From Lentimicrobiaceae bacterium (GTDB lineage: Bacteria > Bacteroidota > Bacteroidia > Bacteroidales > JAGONC01), in NCBI GenBank assembly GCA_030621075.1, contig JAUXII010000077.1:1-5774 (forward strand): a DNA stretch of 5,774 bases, given 5' to 3'. A program made the translations under genes and the position numbers. Shown here in pieces: positions 1 to 5,774 of this stretch. The notes beneath the pieces are model-generated. The model did not search any database and had not been told where the DNA came from. It saw nothing but the letters and a program-made list of their open reading frames with translations. Each line of letters starts with the position of its first letter. Positions within the stretch are counted from its first letter, which is position 1.

Positions 1-91
1 GCTCAATGGGCTTATTTTGACCACAGGCTGCATAAACGGTCGAGGTTATACATTAAAGATCTTTGAGGAAAAACAGGGATGACATCCTTTT
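1..91. other. Left edge: no assignable gene, possible tail of a convergent plus-strand gene
   Basis: Two plus-strand frames are open from the window edge: one stops with TGA at 64-66 (21 codons, starting AQWAYFDH) and the other with TGA at 80-82 (26 codons, starting LNGLILTT). Either could be the last residues of a gene converging on the glycosidase, or neither. No minus-strand frame here has an ATG leading into a frame that stays open to the edge. The stretch is too short to decide; the right part of it (77-91) is one arm and part of the loop of a hairpin. Confidence 0.2.
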
Positions 92-108
92 TTAAAAAGA
101 TGTCATCC
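77..108 (-). terminator. Perfect 10-bp hairpin at the end of the GH127 gene, probable intrinsic terminator
   Basis: GGATGACATC at 77-86 is the exact reverse complement of GATGTCATCC at 99-108. The 12-nt A/T-rich centre can add four more A-T pairs (88-91 with 94-97). Read on the minus strand, the stem is followed after three bases by a run of five T (73-69), which fits an intrinsic terminator for the glycosidase transcript. Unusually, the TAA stop (92-94) sits in the loop, and codons for the last residues of the enzyme form the upstream arm. If a plus-strand gene converges here, the structure could serve both directions, but the T-run after the stem is only on the minus side. Confidence 0.55.
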
Positions 109-2086
109 AGACGGTCATCTCGCCTGGTCCCCGGTTAGCCCAGGCATAATAAGGTATGGCTGTAAATTCATGAAAAATTATTTCCGGATCATTGGGAGAA
201 ATCCTGTCATGTCCGGGTGTTTTCCCATTAATAACATATACACCATCAAGCAAATCCGGCTGATAGTCAGCCGATAATTTTGTTTCGGGATCAAGTTTGA
301 TTTTGGATACCTGCCTGTCAATGTTATCCGGCCATTCCAGGCAATAAACTACTGGTCCTCGTTGTAAAGCCGCCCTGCCACTATCGGCTTTGACCTTTTC
401 ATGGGCTATTACTTTCCGAACAGGCATGGGCAACTCAAGCCTGATAATATCGCCCCGGTTCCACTTTTGTTTTAATACCGCATACCCTTTCTGTAACGTA
501 ATCTCTTGCTTTTGATTATTGACAAACAACGTTGCTTTCAGATTACTATCTTCATAAAACCTATAAAGGTCGCTCGGTACCGGTCTGTTCATGGCCCAGC
601 CCGGGATGCGAATAAACAGTTCAAATGCGATGGCTTTTTCCGGCTTTAGCTCGATTTCAACTATACCTTCCCATGGATATAGGGTTTTTTGCTTTATTTC
701 AAGCATTTCACCATTGAGTTCAATATCAGCGGTGCTTTCAATAAAAAGATTAACATATAAACGGTCGGCCTTCTTAGCATAAATGTATCCGGGTATTGAG
801 GGAATGAACCGGGTGATATTAGCCGGACAACAGGCACACCCAAACCAGGGGCTTCTTTCATGCTGTCCATAGGACTCAAGCGGATTGGGATAGAAAAAAC
901 GATCACCAGTTAAAGAAACACCCGAAATTAGTCCATTATACAATGTTCTTTCTAAAACATCATAATACCCGGACGTGCCATGAAGGAGAAAAAGCCTGTA
1001 ATTCCAGAAAACATTTCCAATAGCAGCACATGTTTCGCAGTAAGCCTCCAGGTTCGGAAGTTCGTAGGCTTCACCAAAAGCTTCCCCATGGCGAGAGGCT
1101 CCAACACCACCTGTTATGTAATATTTTCTAAAAACAACATCTTCCCATATTTTATCAATGGCCTCCGTGTATGAATCATCATTTTCCAGTGCAGCCACAT
1201 CAGCCATGGCCGAATACATATACATGGCTCTAACAACATGACCAATAGCTTCATTCTGATCAATAACTTTTTCATGAGCCTGCGAATATGTTTCGCCACC
1301 AGGCCCACGTGAATCAAGGAAAAACCTGGCCAGGTCAAGGTATCTCTTATCTCCGGTTACTCTGTAAAGCTTTACTAATCCTATTTCTATCTCCTGGTGA
1401 CCGGGAACAAGCTCTATCTTACCCGTGCCGAAATCCCTGTCCACCAGATCAGCCGCCTTGATAGCTATATTTAAAAAATCCCTTTTACCGGTAGCCTGAT
1501 AATGGGCCACGGCAGCTTCAAACATATGACCCAGGTTGTATAATTCGTGGCTAAGCTCATGCACCAATTCCCATCTTTCCTTTCCAGCCCATTTATGCGC
1601 ACTATCACCAAGAATTGTGCGGTTTGTGTACAGATAGCCATCATCCTCCTGTGCTTCACCAAAATAATATACCAATGTGTCAATGTAAGCTTCCAGGTCT
1701 GAATCAGGATAAGTTTGGATGGAATAACAGGCTCCTTCAACAATTTTGAATACATCGGAGTCATCAAATGGATAGAGCGAACAAAAGCCACCATGCTCTA
1801 ATCCGCCGGCTACTTTGAAATTTTTTATTCTTCCTGTCTCCCTTGATTTTTCAAAGGCAATAGGAATAGTAACATCATGGTTTCGTTTTATCCTTGGTGC
1901 CCAGAATTGGTCCGTTACTTTAACAGAGGTAAAAGGTACAGGTTGAATAGAATAATCGTTCGTGCGTTTCATGCAACTCATGCCAGTCATAAAACAAATG
2001 GTCATCAATAGCAATAGCCAGGGCATTAACGAAAAAATTAATGATTTAGATAAGATTGGTTTTCTGGTTTTTATGAAAGCAAGCAT
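92..2086 (-). CDS. GH127 (DUF1680) glycoside hydrolase, beta-L-arabinofuranosidase type, exported
   Basis: This is a retaining glycosidase of the GH127/DUF1680 fold, expected to release terminal beta-L-arabinofuranose or a related sugar from plant-type glycans. Taking ATG at 2086 as residue 1 gives 664 residues. Residues 1-38 form a long signal peptide: basic start, hydrophobic LIFSLMPWLLLLM, then MTGMSC, a poor lipobox. Key residues match HypBA1 of Bifidobacterium longum: E335 in HGEAF (general acid, Glu322), E351 and C353 in CETCAAIG (zinc ligands Glu338 and Cys340), and C417, C419, C420 in GCACCP (C419 the nucleophile Cys417). The spacing of 16 residues between E335 and E351 equals that in HypBA1. 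The family ending IPYYAWANRGPGEM precedes the stop. An ATG at 2173 is in frame, but its 29 extra codons overlap the upstream gene and run through a palindrome, so 2086 is preferred. The fold and catalytic class are secure; the exact sugar is not (GH146 and other DUF1680 relatives exist). Confidence 0.93.
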   Translation of the reverse strand: MLAFIKTRKPILSKSLIFSLMPWLLLLMTICFMTGMSCMKRTNDYSIQPVPFTSVKVTDQFWAPRIKRNHDVTIPIAFEKSRETGRIKNFKVAGGLEHGGFCSLYPFDDSDVFKIVEGACYSIQTYPDSDLEAYIDTLVYYFGEAQEDDGYLYTNRTILGDSAHKWAGKERWELVHELSHELYNLGHMFEAAVAHYQATGKRDFLNIAIKAADLVDRDFGTGKIELVPGHQEIEIGLVKLYRVTGDKRYLDLARFFLDSRGPGGETYSQAHEKVIDQNEAIGHVVRAMYMYSAMADVAALENDDSYTEAIDKIWEDVVFRKYYITGGVGASRHGEAFGEAYELPNLEAYCETCAAIGNVFWNYRLFLLHGTSGYYDVLERTLYNGLISGVSLTGDRFFYPNPLESYGQHERSPWFGCACCPANITRFIPSIPGYIYAKKADRLYVNLFIESTADIELNGEMLEIKQKTLYPWEGIVEIELKPEKAIAFELFIRIPGWAMNRPVPSDLYRFYEDSNLKATLFVNNQKQEITLQKGYAVLKQKWNRGDIIRLELPMPVRKVIAHEKVKADSGRAALQRGPVVYCLEWPDNIDRQVSKIKLDPETKLSADYQPDLLDGVYVINGKTPGHDRISPNDPEIIFHEFTAIPYYAWANRGPGEMTVWMTSF

Positions 2087-2106
2087 TAATTCAGTTTTTA
2101 ATTCAG
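2086..2106. repeat. Tandem 9-bp direct repeat at the GH127 start
   Basis: TTAATTCAG occurs at 2086-2094 and again at 2098-2106, a 12-bp period with a 3-bp spacer. The left copy begins at the first base of the ATG (2084-2086) and the right copy overlaps the left arm of the palindrome at 2104-2126. It may be a small duplication or part of the translation initiation region; no function is shown. Confidence 0.5.
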
Positions 2107-2126
2107 TCAGGTGAAACACCTGACTG
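2104..2126. repeat. Perfect inverted repeat (10-bp stem, 3-nt loop), REP-like
   Basis: CAGTCAGGTG at 2104-2113 and CACCTGACTG at 2117-2126 are exact reverse complements around the loop AAA, with mixed base composition. It lies in the 59-bp gap between the deacetylase stop (2146-2148) and the glycosidase ATG (2086). Neither side has an adjacent T-run of terminator type: on the minus strand it is followed by AATTAAAAAC. It could be an extragenic palindrome of REP type, an mRNA-stabilising or attenuating hairpin between two cotranscribed genes, or an operator. Only one copy is present in this window, so its repeat status is inferred. Confidence 0.7.
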
Positions 2127-2145
2127 GCACTCGTGTTACGATGAG

Positions 2146-3030
2146 TTACCCAATCGACATATTCTCGTCCCATTTTATTTTAGATGGCCGGCTTCCACGA
2201 TTTACGCCATCGATAAAACGATCAACGCATTTTCTTATATCAAAGTGATAACCTCCTTCGAGAACGGCAAAAATGTGTTTGAAATTTCTTCTCAGCCTGA
2301 AACCACACTCATCATACGCTTTTAAACTATAATTCAGCTGTAAAATCCTGTCTTTCTCGTATCCGTCAAAGCCAACCGAAACACCAACTACATCTGCTTT
2401 AAACGCTTTGGCTTTCATAATCCCGGCATTAACAGCTTCAAGAAATTCCTTGTCGCCGCTACCTGCTATCAACGGGAAGTTCAATGTAAATCCTGCCCCT
2501 GCTCCTACTCCTTTTTCATCAGAAAAGCCTGAAAAGGGATAAGCATACAACTGGTGTATGGAGCAATAAAGGACTTTATCGGAATCATAAAAAATCGATT
2601 GCGTACCATCTCCATGGTGCCCGTCAATATCAAGAATGAAAACTTTCTTCCCTTCATTAACTAATTTTTGGGTAGCAATGGCGATGTTATTAAAAAGGCA
2701 AAGCCCGGCAGCACGAGCTCGTCCGGCATGATGTCCGGGAGGCCGGATAACAGCAAAATCATCCTGGTCAGCAGCCTGGACAGCCAGTCCGACTGCCAGC
2801 TTTGCTGCTTCATAGCTATCAGGAGTTAATTCCACCTCAGCCTCAATTTCGTGATTTCTACAAGCTTCTTTAATTGATTCGATATAATGGGGATCATGCA
2901 CTAATGAGAAAAATGCTTCGCCATCATAAGCAGATTCAGGAATATCATCAAAATCCTGAACCCGGTATGCTCCTTCAGCTTCAGAGTCAACATTGTGCTC
3001 TAAAAATTTTTTATTAAATAGTATCTTCAA
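2146..3030 (-). CDS. Histone deacetylase-family zinc amidohydrolase (AcuC/acetylpolyamine deacetylase-like)
   Basis: This is a zinc-dependent amidohydrolase of the arginase/deacetylase fold, predicted cytoplasmic, that should remove acetyl groups from acetyl-lysine, acetylpolyamine or a similar small amide. The substrate cannot be read from the sequence. All catalytic motifs are intact: RPPGHHAG with the tandem histidines H100/H101, LDIDGHHGDGTQ with zinc ligands D136 and H138, GFD with zinc ligand D222, and LEGGY with the transition-state tyrosine Y261. At 294 residues it is a compact single-domain form without signal peptide or membrane segment. The start is TTG (3028-3030): no ATG lies in frame between it and the upstream stop, and the first internal Met is residue 205. 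An A-rich leader (nine A) and a -7 element directly precede it. The GH127 gene follows after 59 bp. Bacterial homologues rarely act on histones, so the family name should not be read as function. Confidence 0.93.
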   Translation of the reverse strand: MKILFNKKFLEHNVDSEAEGAYRVQDFDDIPESAYDGEAFFSLVHDPHYIESIKEACRNHEIEAEVELTPDSYEAAKLAVGLAVQAADQDDFAVIRPPGHHAGRARAAGLCLFNNIAIATQKLVNEGKKVFILDIDGHHGDGTQSIFYDSDKVLYCSIHQLYAYPFSGFSDEKGVGAGAGFTLNFPLIAGSGDKEFLEAVNAGIMKAKAFKADVVGVSVGFDGYEKDRILQLNYSLKAYDECGFRLRRNFKHIFAVLEGGYHFDIRKCVDRFIDGVNRGSRPSKIKWDENMSIG

Positions 3031-3047
3031 TGTTTTTTTTTGTGGTG

Positions 3048-3055
3048 CAAAAGTA
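3048..3055 (-). promoter_or_regulatory. Putative Bacteroidota -7 promoter element for the HDAC-like gene
   Basis: On the minus strand the sequence is TACTTTTG, an exact match to TAnnTTTG, the -7 element of the Bacteroidota primary sigma factor. It ends 17 bases before the TTG start, so the leader would be only about ten nucleotides and A-rich. No TTG/TTTG -33 box is found at 19-21 bases upstream, which lowers confidence. If real, it gives the deacetylase (and perhaps GH127) a promoter separate from the HIRAN gene. Confidence 0.4.
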
Positions 3056-3157
3056 TAAAAATTTGCATTACTTTTTGATGGGGAAATTTGTTGATTTTTG
3101 GTTCACAAGCGACTAAAAAAGCAAGTATCAAAATAAATTCCAAAACGCCGGATATTG

Positions 3158-3859
3158 TCAACTGGTAACTACCAATTTCTTTTTGATCCGTTTCATACGC
3201 TTTTGGATCATATCAAGGTCATACTTGTCAATACCAACATAGTCATCATAACCACGATACCAGTCAATAATTTCAAGGGCCTCAGCTAGTTTACCTTGTT
3301 TTTCCAACATCATTGAAAGTTTGTTTACCGGTATTTTAGAGCGTCGCCAGGCCTGTGCTTTTGTTCCTTGCTGATCGTATTTAGCTATAGCATTTATAGC
3401 CTGTTGGTAGTTTTTCACAGCTAATTTGGGATTATCTTTAGTATGTGATTCAGCCCGTAAAATTATTTTGGAAATTTCACGATCTCCATTAATAAACAAT
3501 TGATGCTTTTCAAGATCTAAATTGCTTAATACGATTTCAAGTATACAGGAATAGTCTTTCCCTTTTAAACCAAAAGTCCGTTGAAAAAAGTTAGGCCCTC
3601 CAATAATCTTATTTACTGTTGCCAGATATTCCCCTTCTCTATCCAGATGCCGGGCAAGCTTACTGTCATTTCTTATATATCCAATTTTTTCACCATGCTC
3701 CCTCAATACAGAAACGGCGTGTTTATCATCCGGGTGGTTATGATCTCTGTTGAAATACACATTCTCACTTAATGAACAGCCTGCAATAACATCTTGTGAG
3801 CTATCAGAAATTTTGCAGGTATATCTCTGTTCCAGCTTTAACTCAAGAGAAGTATCCAT
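3158..3859 (-). CDS. HIRAN-like domain protein with C-terminal TPR-like helices
   Basis: No specific gene name is recognised. Residues about 10-112 resemble a HIRAN domain: a region rich in predicted beta-strands with the characteristic run NHPDDKHAVSV followed by GEKIGYI, corresponding to the family pattern N-x-x-D-x-x-A-[IV]-x-V then G-x-x-[IL]-G-Y. HIRAN domains occur in HLTF/Rad5-type remodellers, where the HLTF domain binds the 3' end of single-stranded DNA, and as stand-alone bacterial proteins of unknown role. Residues about 126-227 are helical and TPR-like: NPKLAVKNYQQAINAI, then LSMMLEKQGKLAEALEIID, ending in a basic helix (KRMKRIKKKL). There is no signal peptide, so it should be cytoplasmic. 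The ATG at 3857-3859 lies behind a good promoter and a short palindrome. The downstream deacetylase gene is 127 bp away. The domain call is from motif reading and needs profile confirmation; a nucleic-acid role is inference. Confidence 0.75.
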   Translation of the reverse strand: MDTSLELKLEQRYTCKISDSSQDVIAGCSLSENVYFNRDHNHPDDKHAVSVLREHGEKIGYIRNDSKLARHLDREGEYLATVNKIIGGPNFFQRTFGLKGKDYSCILEIVLSNLDLEKHQLFINGDREISKIILRAESHTKDNPKLAVKNYQQAINAIAKYDQQGTKAQAWRRSKIPVNKLSMMLEKQGKLAEALEIIDWYRGYDDYVGIDKYDLDMIQKRMKRIKKKLVVTS

Positions 3860-3931
3860 CGTTTAAGAAAAAAATAAATTATAAAATACTTACTGTTTGG
3901 TATTTGATATGCAAAAATCTCTACATAAAAC

Positions 3932-3951
3932 AGCCAAAACCAACTTTGGCT
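3932..3951. promoter_or_regulatory. 7-bp inverted repeat directly after the -7 box (possible operator or leader hairpin)
   Basis: AGCCAAA at 3932-3938 and TTTGGCT at 3945-3951 are exact reverse complements around a 6-nt centre. The element abuts the -7 box at 3952-3959, so it spans the expected transcription start of the HIRAN gene. This position suits a repressor operator or a hairpin at the very 5' end of the mRNA. A chance 7-bp match is possible. Confidence 0.4.
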
Positions 3952-3982
3952 CAAATATAATGAATAAAGGTGAATGGAACAA
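3952..3982 (-). promoter_or_regulatory. Bacteroidota-type promoter for the HIRAN-TPR gene
   Basis: Read on the minus strand, TTG at 3982-3980 is followed by 20 bases and then TATATTTG (3959-3952), an exact TAnnTTTG -7 element with acceptable spacing to a -33 TTG. It lies in the 152-bp gap after the T9SS protein gene, giving a leader of roughly 85 nucleotides to the ATG at 3859. No strong terminator is visible between the upstream stop (4012-4014) and this promoter, only a weak A/T palindrome near 3990-4002. Confidence 0.55.
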
Positions 3983-4011
3983 GGGAGTGAAAAAGATTTT
4001 TTGTTGCTGCC

Positions 4012-5774
4012 TTACATTTTGCTTAGTTTAACTCTATATAGCGTATCTCCATCAAGTAAAGTCAGGAGATAAATCCCATTGGCAACAGTTGAAATATCTA
4101 TTTGATGATTAAAGGTTTTACCAGGATTCTTAAAAGCTTGATTATAAATTACTTTACCAAACATATCAGTGATATTAATCTCCACAGGGTTCCCCGAAAT
4201 ATTAGTAATTGAAATAAAATAATTACCTGTGCCCGGATTGGGATATAGATGAAGGCTTGTGGAATTTTTTCCAAAAGCACTACTGATCCCTTCAATATCT
4301 GTAATTGCCAGGTCATCAATAGCAAAATCACCTTTCTGTCCAATACCTGTATATCCCCTGAAGCGAAGGGCTATTTTTTGTCCATTAAATGCAGAAAGAT
4401 CAACATAAGCTTCTTGCCACTCATTACCTTGCGCACCGATAATTGGTACCATAATATCTTTGTGGATGGTTATTCCTGATAAAAGGTCAACCTGCAACCT
4501 GCCAATATCTTTGCCATAAGCGTGAAACCAAAAATTCAAACAGGGTTGATTCATTCCCTGAATATCTATGCAGGGAGATATTAATGAGGCTTCCTTGGAA
4601 AAACAAAGTACAGATGGTTCAAGATACAGGTATTTACCTTCTGCTGTTCCGGTTGTATGATCAACAACAGGGCCTGTTCCGTAAGTTGTGGTAGGTCCCT
4701 GAAAGGTTCTCCAGTCAATATCATCAAAAACAAGGTTTTCGGCATTTACCCAACCCTCACTTAAATCACACGTAACGAGTTCGCAAGTAGGAAAAGAGGA
4801 ACAAATTTCAAAGGCGTCAAATGTCTGAATAAATGGAGCAGGGAGAATATCACCAGGCAACACCTCAAAATAACTACTAATTGTATCATTCTCCGGATTA
4901 TCGTCGGTATCAAGTGAAACCCAGGCTTTTATAAAATATGTTCCAGATTCGGAGATATCTATCAACTCTTCAAAAGAAAAAATCACACTGCTGTCAGGAT
5001 CAAGGCTACCGGAAAATGTTTCTGAAAAAATATCACCCTCATTTAATTGATAACTGACTAAAAAATCAGCTATTTCTTCTTCACCAAAATTTTCAATCTC
5101 CACCTCAACCGGTACATCATATAGATTCATGCTTTCACAATAATATCCCCAATCGGTGAGTAAAATATTTTCCATTTTAGCATCTTGTGGATAGCAGCTA
5201 AATAATCCGGGGTTACGCAAAGCGGCAACAGCACGACGGCTGGAAGCTCCATCAGGGCCTAATGCTTTAACAGAGAACCAATCTTCTGTGAAGAGATTAA
5301 ACTCATTTATAATAAAAGATGTTTGGTTGGTAGTTCCAACCGGGTCCATGTATTTTTCTCCCAACAAGCTCACCTCATAGCCTGTAGCTCCAAACACTTC
5401 ATCCCAATGTATATGAAACGAAGAGGTACATGCCCAATCCGCCATCAGGTTCTGAGGCACTGTCATGATTGAAAAAGCTACCTCATTAAGCGATGATTGT
5501 GATGCCCGGGTAACGCGGATGTGGGCTTTTCCTGTTTGGGAATTAGGCGTAGTCCAGTTATAATACCTGTTATTGGCATCAATATCATCGGATATCAATT
5601 TCCAGGTTTGTCCGTCATCAATGCTATATTCAAGCATAAAATGTTCATCATCTCCAAATGCATCCCAACGGATTGTTTCAATTTCTCCCGGAGCGAAAGA
5701 TTCACCTCCAATGGGATAAGTCAGGTTCAGTTCATTTTCAACGAAGTCATAAATTACATAATAGGTTTGTGCCC
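4012..5774 (-). CDS. Secreted multidomain protein with MAM domain and T9SS type A sorting domain (5' end outside window)
   Basis: The frame is open to the right edge, so this is the C-terminal 586 residues of a larger protein; the ATG at 5637 is internal, because conserved Ig-domain sequence (YPIGGESFAPGE, IRWDA) is encoded upstream of it. Domains in order: Ig-like, about 5725-5515 (LEYSIDDGQTW, NWTTP); fibronectin III-like, about 5466-5218 (WDEVFGATGYEV); CARDB-like, about 5160-4858 (VEVEIENFGEEEI, DDNPENDT); MAM, about 4830-4297 (cysteine-rich start, DDIDWRTF, GTGPVVDHTTGT, GKYLYLE, DFAIDDLAI); T9SS type A sorting domain, about 4254-4015 (LYPNPGTGNY, ITDMFGKVIY, GIYLLTL, final VKLSKM). It should be exported by Sec, then secreted or anchored at the cell surface by the Por system, with the sorting domain removed. 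The missing N-terminus may hold an enzyme such as a protease, or more adhesive domains; this cannot be told here. Confidence 0.92.
   Translation of the reverse strand, partial: AQTYYVIYDFVENELNLTYPIGGESFAPGEIETIRWDAFGDDEHFMLEYSIDDGQTWKLISDDIDANNRYYNWTTPNSQTGKAHIRVTRASQSSLNEVAFSIMTVPQNLMADWACTSSFHIHWDEVFGATGYEVSLLGEKYMDPVGTTNQTSFIINEFNLFTEDWFSVKALGPDGASSRRAVAALRNPGLFSCYPQDAKMENILLTDWGYYCESMNLYDVPVEVEIENFGEEEIADFLVSYQLNEGDIFSETFSGSLDPDSSVIFSFEELIDISESGTYFIKAWVSLDTDDNPENDTISSYFEVLPGDILPAPFIQTFDAFEICSSFPTCELVTCDLSEGWVNAENLVFDDIDWRTFQGPTTTYGTGPVVDHTTGTAEGKYLYLEPSVLCFSKEASLISPCIDIQGMNQPCLNFWFHAYGKDIGRLQVDLLSGITIHKDIMVPIIGAQGNEWQEAYVDLSAFNGQKIALRFRGYTGIGQKGDFAIDDLAITDIEGISSAFGKNSTSLHLYPNPGTGNYFISITNISGNPVEINITDMFGKVIYNQAFKNPGKTFNHQIDISTVANGIYLLTLLDGDTLYRVKLSKM

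Noticed and set aside
694..1794. Minus-strand open frames at 694-906, 1114-1338 and 1471-1794, and plus-strand frames at 591-782 and 980-1174
   Set aside because: All lie inside the GH127 gene in other frames, show no domain-like composition, and the GH127 frame is conserved throughout.
92..3030. A polysaccharide-utilisation locus built on GH127
   Set aside because: No SusC/SusD, sensor or further glycosidase is present, and the adjacent HDAC-like enzyme is predicted cytoplasmic. Genes beyond the left edge are unknown.
3100..3157. T-run after the HIRAN gene on the minus strand (GCTTTTTTAG) as terminator
   Set aside because: No stable stem precedes the T-run.
3581..3772. Plus-strand 63-codon frame inside the HIRAN gene
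   Set aside because: It is antisense to a convincing domain-bearing gene, with no promoter or recognisable protein features.
3158..3859. A defence or mobile-element system centred on the HIRAN protein
   Set aside because: No helicase, nuclease, integrase, toxin or repeat array accompanies it; neighbours are a secreted protein and a deacetylase.
3990..4002. A/T palindrome AAAAAGATTTTTT as terminator of the T9SS protein gene
   Set aside because: The stem is only A-T pairs with a minimal loop and no GC base pairs, too weak to call a terminator.
4149..4479. Open frames 4149-4343 (minus) and 4249-4479 (plus) inside the T9SS protein
   Set aside because: They overlap the MAM and sorting domains in other frames and are shadows of that gene.

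Overview
The window most likely comes from a member of the Bacteroidota, probably an environmental Bacteroidales/Marinilabiliales-type lineage. The evidence is a C-terminal type IX secretion (T9SS, Por) sorting domain, two TAnnTTTG promoter -7 elements, A-rich leaders without Shine-Dalgarno sequences, moderately AT-rich DNA and a DUF1680/GH127 glycosidase. The genus cannot be fixed from the sequence.

All four convincing genes lie on the minus strand, so the window is best read from right to left. (1) 5774-4012 is the C-terminal 586 residues of a large secreted multidomain protein whose 5' end lies outside the window: Ig-like domain, fibronectin III-like domain, CARDB-like domain, MAM domain, T9SS type A sorting domain. 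(2) 3859-3158 is a 233-residue cytoplasmic protein with a HIRAN-like N-terminal domain and TPR-like helices at the C-terminus. (3) 3030-2146 is a compact, apparently fully active histone deacetylase-family amidohydrolase with a TTG start. (4) 2086-92 is an exported GH127 (DUF1680) beta-L-arabinofuranosidase-type enzyme with all the metal and catalytic residues expected from HypBA1.

The gaps are short (152, 127 and 59 bp) but structured. The first has a good Bacteroidota promoter followed directly by a 7-bp inverted repeat. The second has a -7 element just before the TTG start. The third has a perfect 10-bp stem/3-nt loop palindrome, possibly a REP-like intergenic repeat. The GH127 gene ends inside another perfect 10-bp hairpin that looks like its terminator. 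Positions 1-91 hold no assignable gene.

The HDAC-like and GH127 genes could share a transcript, but one enzyme is predicted to be cytoplasmic and the other exported, so no common pathway is evident. I see no tRNA, rRNA, CRISPR array, insertion sequence or defence island. The region looks like ordinary Bacteroidota chromosome with a few details worth checking, not a clear new system.
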